A stretch of DNA of 64,000 nucleotides from Podaxis mareebaensis (lineage: Eukaryota; Basidiomycota; Agaricomycetes; Agaricales; Agaricaceae), in assembly GCA_018524725.1 (NCBI GenBank), contig JAEUWP010000231.1, forward strand, positions 62,001-126,000, given 5' to 3'. Positions 11,302 to 25,343 of the stretch are shown here, piece by piece. The position numbers were made by a program, and so were the translations under genes. The notes beneath the pieces were generated by a model. The model saw nothing but the letters and a program-made list of their open reading frames with translations, ran no database searches and was not told the origin of the DNA. The stretch's first letter is position 1; each line of letters starts with the position of its first letter.

Positions 11302-12633
11302 TTATGAATCGTCAGCGGGAGGATGCTCTACGGCCCGTCTAGCATCCCTTCTTGCAGCGGAGGTCCTGAGCAACCAAGCCAGGTTCTCGTAGACGACGAA
11401 TGTTATGCAGTTTCCTGGCAGGACACGAACGAGGCTGGTCCCGAGGCCACGGTAGAAGCCCTTAAATCCCTCTTGTTTCCAGGTACGCTTGATGGTGGTG
11501 GGAATATTAGGAAATAATTCTTTTTGAGCGTCATTCTGGGAAGAGAACTTTGAAAAAGCCTAATATTCGGTGTTTCCCAACTCACCTGTATACGTGAACG
11601 AACGACTTGGTAGGGGTATGTCGCCGCTGAAGCTATGAACTTGCTTGATATTGACATCGTCGAGTAAGCCAGATTAGACTGGATACGAGTTAGTATAGTT
11701 TCCTACATGCGCAGGGAAAAAGCTCACTAATTTATCTAGATCCTGATTATAGGCCTTGCCCGCTCTTTCGGCTTGCTTCCGCTTTTGATCGAAACCCCAT
11801 TTTTTCATCTTCTCATACGCCATGAATTGTATCGCCCCATTAGACACCCCTACAAGGGCTAAAGTTGTGCCTCGAAAAAGGCCGGGGACACCTTCTGTTC
11901 GCACAATGGTCGACAGGCCATCTGAAAGGGATCTGAATTCATTGTCGATTAAGGCCTTGCTACATCGACGTACCCCAAAGGCCGCGGTAAGCATTAGGCG
12001 AATGCCTTGTTGTAGCGAACATTCGTACCCTCACAAGCCAAAACGGATTCGTCATGACGGCTGTGACCGCACCTGAGACACAATCTCAGCATCTCAGCAA
12101 AGATACGTAGAGAGCACACCAACTTGCTTCGGCAGAGCATATTAAATACTGGGCAGCAGGTAGAGGTTTGTTGATATCTCCTCCTGCAGCCCGTTTCTTC
12201 AGCATATTGTAACTGATGTCATGAAAAGCGAAATTACATCATTGGATCACGGTCAAGCGCAAACTAGAAAGAAATACACACAAGAGAAAGTATAAACCCC
12301 AGCTCGACGCGTTTCCTGCAACATTGGGTGAGATACCGCGATACAACCCCTTCCAGCCTTGCTGTTGTTGGATATCTCGAAGGGCATAGAATATCTGCCT
12401 CCCTATGCCACCTGTGCGAGCACCTGTATCGACTTGAAACTTAACCTTGAGCAGGTCCAAAGGGTTCAAACATAGTGTCGTCACAACTCCTGCACCTAAA
12501 CCCGCGACGGCATGGTCCTGTCAACCATAAACCGGCATTGTCAGAAAATAGGGTGAGAAAATCGGTCTAGTGACAGAAAGCGAATACATACGACGGCAGT
12601 CGTTGCAAAGAAACTCGATGGCTGTTTCGCCAT
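11302..12633 (-). CDS. FLX1: Mitochondrial FAD/folate carrier (SLC25 family)
   Basis: The product is a mitochondrial inner-membrane carrier of the FLX1/folate-carrier branch, expected to move FAD or folate between cytosol and matrix. Seven exons (12633-12592, 12517-12282, 12212-12124, 12072-11974, 11921-11728, 11678-11586, 11535-11302) join to 328 residues, normal for the family. Three repeats each carry the carrier signature: NPLDLLKVKFQ, NPFWLVRVRM and YPYQVVRSRIQ. Tryptophan replacing the acidic residue in the second repeat is typical of the FAD/folate/pyrimidine subgroup, and NVAGNASSWGLYFL after the first repeat supports FLX1. Short N-terminus MAKQPSSFFATTAV precedes helix 1. Substrate choice between FAD and folate cannot be settled from sequence alone. 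Confidence 0.92.
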
Positions 12634-15600
12634 ACCAGCAGCGCTGGTATAAGCCTCAGACGTAGCTCGCCGAGAAAGACGGTGAGACTGGAAGGTATTG
12701 GGAGGACACGGACGACGACAATTCGACGTCGGTGTTGACGAAATCCGTCAGTGAGTCACGTGGTTCTTGGAGGGGCTGATCATACGTAATGTGAAGTGTA
12801 CACAACCGACTTGGCAAATCAATCAAGCCTCCCAGTGAGAAGTTCATCTCGACTAGTTGAGGCTAATCAAGAAATTCATCACCTGGACCTAGCTCGATCT
12901 TCACAATGAGGCAGAAGAAGAAAATGCAGGGGATGCAGAGATGCCAAGTACCCAGTCCGTATGCTTGTCAACAATAATTCAAAGTCACCGGGACCGGCCA
13001 GGCAGTCATTCAAGCGGAGTCTTCACACCTATCTTTTCCTTGTTAAGTCCATCCCGACACGGCTTTCCAAGCAAAAGGGCTTTGAGTACGTATACAGTAA
13101 TATTGAGAAATCCCCCCTCATTAATATTGGACGCTTTCAATGCACTACCCATGTCACAAATGTGTAGTCAACGAATTGCATATCCTGGTACGAGATATTC
13201 ATAAGTACAAAATTAGGCAACTGACTAACGTATGAGTGGTGCTAGACGGACGATGTACTGAGTAATCGGACCTTGACCTGACTGCTTGCTCGCCCCTTAC
13301 CTGCAATCCAAATTCCATTCCCTATCTAAGTGGCCTAGACCAGGATGAATTATGGTTTGCGGTAGTGGCCACCTTTCGGCGTGCCCAGAAGCACTCTTAG
13401 TGCAAAAGCGGGTGGAGCCTTTGGAGTGCATTTGTCGTTAATTTCTGACCCCCAATTTTTGCTACCACACATGCAGCAAAGGCAAGTGACAGCTGAAATT
13501 CTAGAATTACTCGCGAGCATGATTAATCCGGAGTTTGGTAGTTCCGAACCCAAACGGCGTACCCTAAAAATAACCTCGTTCACACAAGAGGTCCCCCCAC
13601 CAATGGAGTATGAGATCATCATCCTGTATTTGTGGATAGCGAAATGTATGGCAGCGGGATAACTTAGCTACGGCAGAGACTAAAGATCCATCCAGTCATA
13701 GACTAATTTGAGTGCACGGCCAGGCGAGCCTAACGCCACTGAGTGTTTGGCTCCAACCGTCCTGAAGAGATCCCCGATGACTGATCCGTGCGGTGAAGAG
13801 TACACGAATTCAACGCAGACCTGGGCTAAGGCCGCCCAGCTGATCCACCGTAACTGGCTGGTGCGTGCCTCATTTACATGTTCTGGTTTGAAAGGGTTAT
13901 TTCGCCCACGGCACTGTCACAGGCTCGCCGCAGGTAAAGGGACCGACGGGACCTTGAATAGTAAATTGTCGGTGCCGACTGGGGAAACGAGATCTATGGT
14001 GGGAGAAAATCCGATATCTGCAAATCAAGATAGTCAGAATTCCTTTGACAAGAAGCTTGAGAAACTTACTGAATGGTCAATTGACTACGCAGTTTTCCGG
14101 ATTCGTTAGAAGTTGCAGAAACATGATTTCTCAGATTTCCCGGTGCCAGTTGAGATCCAGCCTCTTTTTATCTGATATCTTGTGTGACACCAGATATAGT
14201 TGTGCTGGGGAAATTATGCATCGACGTTAGAGACGGGCACCCGCTCTTGGGATGGATATGGCAGAACTGGTCTCTCCCCGGCCCGGTTGCATTCTCTCTC
14301 ATGCTTCTGATCTTGAGTGAAGGTTGGACATGAGATTATATCCAACAGTGTCTACTCTCCTTGTGCTACGATTGAAGGACTCCGTGAAATTCCCTGCTGC
14401 ATGGTGGCTTTTCAGAGAACCACAGGCTAGTGGCGTTTCTCAACATCACAACCTCTAATTACATACCCTCGGAATCACTGACGGGTTTTGTGGCTAACAG
14501 AGCTGATGTCTACTCTGTACATATCCCGCGCAGGTCACTGCTGAGGCTCGTTTCGTAAAGCCGACGATATTCCAATCGGGTATCTGGTGACCTGCCATAA
14601 TTGTTCCAACTCGTCCAATCTTTACCCGAGAGTTCCCCTAACCGACATATTACACACGCAACTCGTACCGACTTCAGAAGGTGTCAAACGGCTTTTCCAG
14701 AGCGGAAGGCTAATGAGAAAATCCGAATACCACCCTCTTTTCGAACTCGGCCCTATTCACCGAAGGACATATGCTTGCGCGCCCAACTTGCACCGACATG
14801 AGGTCAGATAGCACATTGATCTTGACTTGTATGGAATTAAGTTTATAGATGTTTCCCCGTATTCTCCATGTTGCTCTGACAACACCAGGTTTGGCGAGAT
14901 CTAAGCGCGATGATTGCTTGATACTCACAGGCGTGGAGGACGTTTACGAGAATGTCCACAGAATAAAGAATCCATGGCGTACTCCCACGTGAGGACGTAT
15001 TCTTCGCACATCGCATCCATTCTGCTGGTGCAGGAAAAGTGGACGTGATTGTAATTCAGTAAATGTTCCCCTCGAACGGAAACACCGACTTACTCCGAGA
15101 TGCTACTGGGTGGTTGCACCACGTTTCTCCTGAGATATAGGCTCAGTGCACCCGCCGGTTCTGATGTCTTTTTTTCGAAGGTCACCGTTACCAAGGACTT
15201 GGATATGCACATTCTGATGGAGTAGTATCCTTGGATAAGTACTATCTTTAGAGCTCCCGCGTTAGTTATTGCCGTTTCCTTAGAGCACGCATGCACCTAT
15301 GCACCCGCACAACCCTCCGATTGAACAAAATTAGCATAAAATTAGCCCAGCAAGCTGGGATACAAAGATACAAATCTTCCGTTCCGTTGGATGAAGTTCG
15401 GTGTAGGCATAGATACCAAAGTCAGCACCAAGAATTTCAGAAGCATTGGCGCCTACTTTAGCCTGGTATAATACGAGCGAGGATAGTGAGAAATTGTCGA
15501 CTCAAATGACATCGGTCCTTGACGCTACTATGCTTTCCCGTGCATGAGAATCACTCTCACCTGTGAGAGGCACGTGTAAATCGCAGGATAGAATTAACAT

Positions 15601-17161
15601 AGCCTATAGTTTGAACGTCCGCAGGACGTTGTTGTGGGCCATACATAGAAGAAATATCCACTTGGAGGTGCCAAGAAAGTAATGGGCGGATCAATGCAGA
15701 CCCTGAGCTGTGCGGGGAAGCTGTCCTTCTTGGTCTCTGCACATATCGTAACCATGGGACAAGTGAATACTGGGTATAGCTAGTAGTTCGTGTAGAGCAA
15801 GCCTTGAGGTCAAGCTCGAGAAGGACTTAGGCAAATGCCGCACCCAATGTTCCAAGTTCAATTTCATGAGATGACTCTGGGAGGCGTTTCATACGGGAAG
15901 TATGCTCAAATGCTGGCAACATTGGGGGCCTGATGTAATTTCCCACGTTTATGGTGTCTGTATTGCTTACCCCCTTGCGGGGGCGCTCTTTGTGAAGGAT
16001 ATATGATGTGACTTCGTCTCATAAGTCTCTTCCAAATGAACACTGCCCCCAGCACTGGGGCCTAGGGCAGACCGTGAAAAGTTTCCGTCATGGGCACCCT
16101 GATCCCTAAACGAAGTTCACTGGACCGCGCTTTCTTCGTTGGGATGTCAATTCAATTCAATGAACTCCTAGACCTTCTTTGTCTTCGAGTTTTCTTGCCT
16201 GTCGAGTAAGTTGGACGGTCTCGCTGCTGTTAATGGCTGAAGAGAGTTTAATTCATGAAGATGCTTGTGCCATCTGTGAAATGGGCGAGCGGTTGCCAAC
16301 TACTCTAATTAAGAACATACACTGGGGTCTGCATCAATGAAAGACGATCACTCTATGTACGGCCATGGGCAGATCCCCGCGATCAGGACGTGTGTCCGTA
16401 TCCGCTAACCATAGTGCTCCTTGATTTTGAACCTGACTGTCCGCTTTTCGTTGTTTCATGTTGGGTGCCGAATCCATTCGGGTATCACTGGTCAGCCGCA
16501 AGCTGGCGAAGACAACGGCCCTATATCCACTTCTTCGGACCTTGGTGTTGTGTATCCAGAGCTGGACAGGGACCTAAGTCGTCCCTTTAAGGCGGCATCC
16601 TATACTTCCATAACCAGATCCGTTGTGGATCTGTATAATTTCTTGCCAGAAAAGGCGCGATTGGCGTAATTGTTGTAGGGTCGCTGGGTTAGGCAGCACC
16701 TGTTGACATCGTGAAGGCTGTCCTCGTTTTCGCCGCACGAAATTTGACTGGTGGGCATTGCCTCTTCGGGCCGAGAGGAATTAGTTAACGCCGATATGTT
16801 CATCGGAGCCTGCTAGATGAAAGTAGGTCGAAAGGCGGAGCGTTGCTGGGGTAGAAAGTATGATCAGATAGATACATTCAGTATAAGATCGCTTCGGACG
16901 AAACGCGATCCATTGAGGTGGATCCGGGCTTGCAGGGCATGGTAGTAACACTGAAGGTTCGGCGGAAGTCCTCGGAATGAAATTGAAGGATCTGGAAGAA
17001 GGACATAATAATGCATCAGAGAGGAACCGGAGATGAGAGAGCAGCGCAGAGCGGTTGATGTATGGACCATGGGTGACACTGGAAGGGTCAGGAGTGACAT
17101 GGCCAAGCACCCCGGAAATTTGACCAGCCGTCCTTAAATAGCCCTTGTTCTGACCTCCAGC
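12634..17161. other. Gene-poor 4.5-kb interval
   Basis: Open frames here are short (longest 133 codons at 13708-14109) and none shows a recognisable motif or convincing exon joins. I see no transposon protein motifs, tRNA or long repeat. It may hold decayed mobile DNA, promoter sequence for the prolyl oligopeptidase on its right side, or a non-coding transcript, but nothing can be supported. Confidence 0.5.
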
Positions 17162-20100
17162 ATGCTACGTTTGCACAGGTTTCTTCAAATCCAGCCTCCT
17201 CTAGTCGCAGGACGCGTTTTCAACATCTTTTCACGTTTATCTACGACATCCGCAATGACTGCTCACTGGACACCAAATTCCTATCCCAAGGCGCGTCGAT
17301 CCGACCATGTCGATACGTACAAGAGCGCCACCAAAGGAGCCGTTCGCGTTCATGATCCATACAATTGGCTCGAAAAACATAGCGAGGAAACCGATAGATG
17401 GACTTGTGAGCAGGAGTTGTTTACGCGTGCATATCTGGATCAAAACCCGGACCGAAAGCGCCTCGAGGAGGCTTTTCGTGCCAGCGTTGATTATGCCAAG
17501 GTAGACCCGACCACTACTTTGTCTGCTTACCGAAGGTTCATTTGTATCTCGAGTTCGGTGCTCCGACCTTACAAGACGATAACCGTTGGTACTGGTCATA
17601 CAACAGCGGGCTGCAGCACCAGCATGGTGCGTTTACAGTACGGTCTCCAGGTTCATACCTCATCGTGATTGTACAGTTGTGTATCGTACCAAGAATGACA
17701 AGCTTCCTGAATTCAAAGACGGTGCCGAGCCTGGCGAGGTGTTTTTTGACGTACGATCCCTACCTGTTCTTTTAATATGGCCCCCCTTATCCATGTTACT
17801 TAGCCCAATCTTCTGAGCAATGATGGCACAGTTGCTCTGACCCATCTTGAATTCTCCAAGTCCGGAAAGCTGTTGGCATATGGTCTCTCACAATCAGTAA
17901 GCTTCCTTTCGCTTTAATATTTTTGACTGACTTTTCTCCCCTCAGGGAAGTGATGAATCCACCCTATATGTCAGGCCTACGGACGCGCCGTTGAGCACGA
18001 AAGATGACACCGGAAGACTCCCAGACGAGATCAAACATGTCAAATTTTCTGGCCTCTCGTGGACGCCCGATTCCAAGGGGTTCTTCTACCAGGTGGCTTC
18101 CTACTCTCTATGAGATCTGTGCTCTGCTCAATATTTTGACTATAGCGTTTTCCTGAGGCGAAAGCGGGTTTGACAAATGGTATCAAAACTTCGACGGACG
18201 AGAATGCTATGCTCTACTATCACCGCGTCGGGACGGATCAATGTAAGTCGGAGTATCCTCCCTCGAAAATCGGGTTAACGCCACTATATATATATGTAGC
18301 AGAAGATATTCTCATTCACAAGGATGGGGACCACCCAACGTGGATGTTCAATATCAATGTGACCGAGGATGAGAGGTATCTCATTTTGTACACCTCGAAG
18401 GACACTTCGCGGGTGGGTTTCCTCTTCTTCGTTCGCACGAGAACGCCAATCTCACTATCTCCCAGAAAAACTTGATCTGGGTCGCCGATCTCAAGAAGGT
18501 AATCCTAGGGAAACCCATTCAATGGCAGAAGTTGTTCGATTCTTTCGGCGCCGAGTATTCATAGTAGGTTTCCTTTCATCAATCACAATCTCGAAATCGT
18601 TGGTCACCATTGGTTGTTATAGTGTTGCCAATGACGGCCCGATTTTCTTTTTCCACACCAACGAGAACGCTTCGCAGTATCAACTTATTTCAGTTGACAT
18701 TTCCGCGGACAAACCTGTCCCCACAGTTGTGATTCCAGAACGGAAAGATGCCCTCCTCTGTGACGTCCAACGGGTCAACACTGATCGCTTCGTTGTTCAA
18801 TATAAACACAACGTGAGTGTATCCTAGATGTCCATTTCCTCCCAAGCTAACGACTTCCATCAGGTCAAAGACGAGCTCTATATCTATGACAACTGTGGCA
18901 AGCAGTTGGAACGTTTGTTCCCAGACTTTGTGGGATCTATGACCGCTCACTGTAGAGACACTCATTCGTGGTTATTTATCACTATGAGTGGCTTCACTAC
19001 GCCTGGAACCATTGCATACTACGACTTTAAGAAACCTGAGGGTCAGCGTATCACGACATTCCGCCGGACCAAGGTCAAGGGTATCAACCCAGACGAATTT
19101 GAGACCCGCCAGGTGTGTCCTGATTGCTTTCATCGTCCAGAACGTCTACTAAGTGGCGCCAGGTTTGGTATGTTAGCAAAGATGGTACCCAAGTCCCTAT
19201 GTTCGTTGTTCGCCACAAATCCACGCCCTTCGACGGTACTGCCCCTGCTATCCAGTACGGTGAGAAACGTTCCATTCCATGCATCTGTCCCATATTTAAT
19301 ATACTATCAGGATATGGAGGCTTCAGCATCTCCATCGACCCCTTTTTCAATCCTATGTTCCTCACGTTCATCCAAGTCTACGGTGGTGTAATCGCTGTCC
19401 CAAATATTCGTGGTGGTAATGAGTTTGGTGAGGATTGGCATCTGGGAGGGTGCCTGGAGAACAAGGTATGCCCAGCAGCGTCCTCCTATCGGTGTCTTGT
19501 AGTCCTGACCTATCAATAGAAAAACTGTTTTGACGATTTTATCGCCGCTACGTAAGGCCATTGTGTTCTTTCGCTCTTGCTACCGTTAATTAAGGGACAT
19601 GTAGCGAATACCTCGTCAAGAACAAATACGTGGGTCCGGGGAAAGTTGCCATCAACGGTGGTTCCAACGGAGGTAACGGAGCATTTCCGTTCCCTTCGTT
19701 CAAGGGTAAAAAAAATGACGCGTGATCGGTCTTTAGGTCTTCTTGTCGCCGCTTGCGTCAACCGCGCGCCTGAAGGTACCTTCGGTGCTGCAGTGGCTGA
19801 AGTTGGAGTCCTCGACATGTTAAAGGTGCGCCAAGTTTGGGCTTATGCCATTACGCAATACGCCTTGTGCTGATTCCATTTGCACCCTCACCCCAGTTCC
19901 ATAAATTCACCATTGGTAAGCAATTGGCTCTATCTGCGTACTTATGCTAAACTGATGCCGGTGCGGTAACTCTTAGGGAAAGCCTGGATGAGTGACTATG
20001 GAAATCCTGATGATCCTCACGACTTCGACTTCATTTATCCTATATCTCCTCTCCATAATATCCCCGATCGCGTATTGCCCCCCTTCATCCTTTTGACAGC

Positions 20101-20449
20101 AGATCGTGTGTATCTTTCCCCTTACGCTTATCATGTTCGGGATCCGAATTTTCCCACAGATGACGACCGTGTGGTCCCCATGCACTCGTTCAAGCATGCC
20201 GCGACGCTACAACATATGCATCCCAATAATCCTCACCCTCTTCTGTTGCGTGTCGATAAGAAGGCAGGTCATGGTGCGGGCAAATCCGTGGAGAAAAGGT
20301 ACCGATGTTTCCCCACCCACATGCTTCCTTGGAGAACATACTTATCATATGTTCGCGTTTTCTTTAGGATCCAAGAAGCTGCTGATAAATGGGGCTTCGT
20401 CGCCCAGTCTATGGGGCTTGTGTGGAAGGATAAACTAAACCGTCTGTGA
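17162..20449 (+). CDS. Prolyl oligopeptidase (S9A) with N-terminal extension
   Basis: The product is a serine peptidase cutting short peptides after proline. Nineteen exons join to 760 residues (first exon 17162-17500; last 20368-20449). The propeller part starts RRSDHVDTYKSATKG and DPYNWLE. The catalytic triad is intact: Ser606 in GGSNGG, Asp689/690 in HDDRVVP and His725 in GHGAGK. PNIRGGNEFGEDWH is also conserved. Without its first 31 residues the protein is 729 long, the usual size. The extension is basic and hydroxylated (LSTTSAM at its end) and resembles a mitochondrial presequence; a second in-frame ATG at 17255 would give the cytosolic form. In some mushrooms paralogues of this family mature ribosomal cyclic peptides, but no precursor gene is visible nearby, so a housekeeping role is the default. 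Confidence 0.95.
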
Positions 20450-20779
20450 GGAGTCCCGTTCATGTTGTCTTCTAACAATTTTCCACTTTTTGGGTTGCGG
20501 GTTGAGAGGATCAATGTGGGATACCCAATCACTTTATTGGTTGAGAACATGACATTATTATAATCACATTTGATATTTAAAATAACTCGATGTTACTTGG
20601 GTGCGACGGTTGTTTTTCCGATGTTCCTGTAATGAAGTAGATGTACCTCTCTCCGTGGTATGGACAGCTATTTTCATCCAGGATTCGTGAATGGAATTGA
20701 GATTCCGGCGGTCTGCAGTGGTCTGGAGTAGGTAGCAACCCAGACTTTGTTCCACTCGTCTGGGCGATGTATCCGGAAG

Positions 20780-21742
<963 letters not shown>

Positions 21743-22064
21743 ACCACCGTGCGTATTGGTGTGTCTGTTTTCCGTTTCACGGGAACCTGGTTGTAGCCTC
21801 TTGAGAAAGGGACTGACAAAGCGATTGAGACCCTAACCCCAGGTTGATCGGCCAATATAGGTTCTTGTAGGTCCATCAATATATCAACTTCGCTATGTGA
21901 GTAGCATATGAAGGTGGGGTTCCATTTGACAGCCCTCTGACACGCTTTATTGGCCATTGAATAGTTTCCTCTGCCGGCCCTGAGGAATATACGTTCTCAT
22001 AGCTAGGCGCCACTACTTTCTCCCTATTCCCATTAGGTTTCCACCTAAGATTCGGCAGTCGGAG
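21743..22064. promoter_or_regulatory. Shared upstream region of TAD2 and secreted protein gene
   Basis: The two start codons face away from each other across 322 bp, so both promoters must lie here or overlap the neighbouring 5' ends. No TATA box or other specific site stands out. Confidence 0.4.
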
Positions 22065-22831
22065 ATGCTCGCTGGACTCCTTATCCCATTCTTGAGTCTC
22101 GCCCACCTCGTTTTCGCAAAATCATTGTTGAGTGTGACGCAACCGAACCATATCGTGGTCGGGGCTCCATTCAATCGTCTGTCGGCCCGACAGAGTCAGG
22201 TCCCAGCCGTCCCTGCGGAATGCAGGCCTGACTGCGATCCCATCCACAACCAACTCACCGAGGTGAGTTTTACATGAACCTGGATATGATAGAGGGTGTT
22301 TAATGGAAGTAGTCCATGGGAAGGTGCCCGCCTGCTGACTGTTGCAACTCAACCTTTGTGACGGAATATTTCAACTGTTTGAAATGTTTTGGCCAGGCTC
22401 TGAACGTCAGTGATTTCACCCAGGCGCAAAGCGCGCTCGATGGTAAGTACATAATTATGCCCCAACGTTTGTGCTAACTTCTGCCAGGGATCGTTGTGCA
22501 ATGCTCCGCCAGAGGGTTCAAAGCTCCTAAGCTTACCCTTCCTGGGATTGACCCCAACCGTCCTCTGCCGAGTGCAACACAACCTGGTGCGGCATTGCCT
22601 CAGAGCACCATCAGCATCCTTTCCTCGGCTTCCCCTAGCCTTCCACCTCTGCCTCTCACCGCCACCAGTCAAGCGACAGACACAACACTTCCCGCCACAT
22701 CAGGCGGTCAGGCGGCACCACAGCCTAGCAGTACTTCTAGTGCCAAAGCAGATCGCTTCCTTGCTCCTCACTTCTCACACCTGACAGCTTGTGCTGCTTT
22801 ATTTGTAGGATTTATCTGCTTCATGATGTAA
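22065..22831 (+). CDS. Secreted, Cys-rich, probably GPI-anchored protein
   Basis: Three exons (22065-22262, 22313-22442, 22488-22831) join to 223 residues. A signal peptide is clear: MLAGLLIPFLSLAHLVFAKS. A central domain of about 80 residues has paired cysteines (CRPDC, CPPADCC, FNCFKC, VQCSARGFK), probably disulphide-linked. A long Ser/Thr/Pro-rich tail follows, likely O-glycosylated, and the C-terminus is hydrophobic (CAALFVGFICFMM), fitting a GPI-attachment signal or a single membrane segment. I know similar small surface proteins only as uncharacterised families in mushrooms. The location at the cell surface is an inference from the two terminal signals; no enzymatic motif is visible. 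Confidence 0.8.
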
Positions 22832-22992
22832 GTGAAAGCCTTCTCCATCACTCCTCGATCCAGAACAGACTTCTCTTTGCTCCGACGTGTGAATTAGGAG
22901 ATAGTGGCAATGTACGAATATGATAATTTGTCCAACGCGAGACGTGCCCATCCATTTGGCAGCTCCACCGTCAACTCAAGAATAATGGCCAT

Positions 22993-25343
22993 CTATAGGC
23001 GAGCATCTCGGGGCATTTTCTTGAGAGCTTGGCGAACACCCAGGTCGCCAAGCACATCCTCCGCCCCGGCGAGAACTGGAAAGAAAGATCAAGATCAGAT
23101 ATTTCGTCTTATTATATGTCAGGAACCACCCACTAGCATCGAACCCGGAGCTCCGATGGTACTGAATAATCAATTTAAACCATGGTCAGTCCGGGAATCC
23201 GGTCGAGAAAAAGATATAGCACACTGACATTTTCTACAAGTTTACCCATACCAGTAACTGTCAGTCCACGACCGCCGAAGATTTGGACAGCATCTATCGT
23301 AGAAGTACGTATAAACACGTGCAGAACTCGGAAGGTGAAGTGACTTTTTGAACATACCCTCAGCTGTCTCACGAGCTGTCCTGGAGACAAATCTACGGCA
23401 TGGCAAAGTGAACATGTGCGCACGAATTTCCCAAGCATAAGGACTCACTGTTTTAGCAGACCAATGGGCCCAGCGAGTTTATCTGACATCTGATTATATG
23501 TCATCTAGAGAACCTTGTTCAGTGATCTGCTTCTTGTCTGGTATTATGGATTTGCACTCACATTGTTCATTTGGTATGTTACCGATTCAAACCAATTTTG
23601 GCAACCCTCGACGCGGGAGATCATGCTTGCGAGTTTGGCACGAATGACGGCTTGGCTTGTCAACGGCTTGCCAAAGACGATACGCTGAGTCGCCCACCTG
23701 AGTGAGAGATTAGACATGAACCCAAAGGAGTAATCAGTAGACAAACTCACTTCAAACATTCTTCGACAATTTGACGCTGTGCCGAGATCGAGGTTGCACA
23801 AACCATCCACCTCTCGTGATTGAAATTGCTTAGAATGACTGACATGCCCTTGCCAATGGGTCCAAGGGTGTTTCCGACTGGCACGCGAACCTTATCGAAG
23901 GTGACATATGCAGTTCCAGCAGCAGAGGAATACGCAGTCTTGATAGGTTTGGTGGAGACCCCAGGGCCACGCGGAATCAATATTACGGTGAAACCAGTCT
24001 TGTGATAAGGTTATTAATGAGCATAGCAGGGTATAGATGTGAAAGGAGGAGACATACATCTGTTCGGCAGCCAGTGGTGAAGTAGTCGGCGAAGGTGCCA
24101 TTCGTAATCCATCTACATTCTCGTGTAAGAGCATGATCAACCATTTGAGGATGACACTGCGTACTTCTTGGTCCCTGCGACGATCCAATAATCGCCATCA
24201 CGGACCGCTGTCGTTTGCAGACCACTGACGTCACTACCAGCAAAGGCTTCAGTGATCGCGAGGGCAACATATTTCTTCCCAGCGAGTGTCTAGTCCATGA
24301 TATGTATGGTGAATGAGAAGTCTGCGACATTGAGTATGAACCTACCTCGGGAACAACGCGGTTGTAGACTTCCTCTGAACCGTAGTTCAAGACAGGGGGA
24401 AGACCAATAACGAGGCCAGCAAGCATGCCATCCACGACCGAGCGACTGCATACGCGGGCAAGTTCATTATGGATGATAGCCTATATAATTGTGTTAGGCA
24501 GCGGTGGTGTATGGAAATTAATCCAATCATACCTCGTGGAAATAATCAAACTCTTCTGGTTTAACAACCCCTCCCATCAGGGTAAGGCCTTTGAGGTGTT
24601 TGCCAGGTCCGAGACGCATGGCAATGATATTATTCTCCCTGCAAAGCTCTTAGACCAAATCTACGGGCCAAGCTGTTGGAGGGCACTTACGCCATCTTGT
24701 CAACAACCTCTTGTGAAATCTTCTTCCCAGTCTCGTCTGCCTTCGCAGCCTCAGGAGCAACGACACTCTCGAAGAACTCGCGAACGACTTTCTGGAATTT
24801 ACGGTGATTGTCCGTGTAATAAGGACTATAATAGCCCTTGCTGAGCCAGGTCGGTTCAGCATAAGGAACTTGGCTCAGTTGTCCGGGGGTGGGTGGCTTG
24901 ATGGTCTCCTCTTCACCTTGAATGGTACCAATCTGCAGACGCCTGTATTGAGGTTTTAGGAGGATTTCATGTCGATGTAAGCCAAAAAAGGTTTGGGTCG
25001 CATCCTGCCCAGCTAGTTATAGTATTTAGCTTACTATGCAGAAAGGCAAAAGGGGTGAGCGAGAGACGTACCAATAGATTCGGCAAGTAGCACATTTACA
25101 CCACCTGGGTGAAGGTCCGCGAAACGAGATAAATCATAGACCTTTGCGTCAATGATGATCCACTGTCCGTTTCATTGAGTAAGTTGCATGAGGAGCTACA
25201 GCCCTCTGGATACGCACGAGATCGCCCTCTTTGTTGTGCTGCAGTCTCGAGGCTTGAGTTTCCAAGGAGCCGGCACACGAGTGGTTCGTGCTCACCTTTG
25301 CAACTTCCTCACGAGTAAATTCTTTGAGTTGTCTTGCAGCCAT
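22993..25343 (-). CDS. Cytochrome b5-acyl-CoA dehydrogenase fusion
   Basis: Fifteen exons join to 517 residues. An N-terminal cytochrome b5 domain has [17 protein letters not shown] and a second haem-ligand region FFGLHRHE. The rest is an FAD acyl-CoA dehydrogenase: [54 protein letters not shown], the [19 protein letters not shown] helix and QIFGGRGLT. The [20 protein letters not shown] end is typical of the group. Such fusions are fungal proteins; the haem domain probably passes electrons to or from the flavin, perhaps in peroxisomal or mitochondrial fatty-acid oxidation. No clear C-terminal peroxisomal t signal is present (the end is DARL). The start at 25343 ([16 protein letters not shown]) is the natural beginning of the b5 domain. 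Substrate chain length cannot be read from sequence. Confidence 0.93.

Noticed and set aside
13350..13662. Opposing 90- and 93-codon frames as a candidate gene
   Set aside because: Both strands are open with no splice signals, no homologous motif and no preferred strand, so neither is supported.
17501..17535. A 35-nt intron in the prolyl oligopeptidase ending at CGAAG
   Set aside because: It would insert VHLYLE before the conserved FGAPTLQDD. Using the acceptor at 17553 gives a normal 53-nt intron and the expected sequence.
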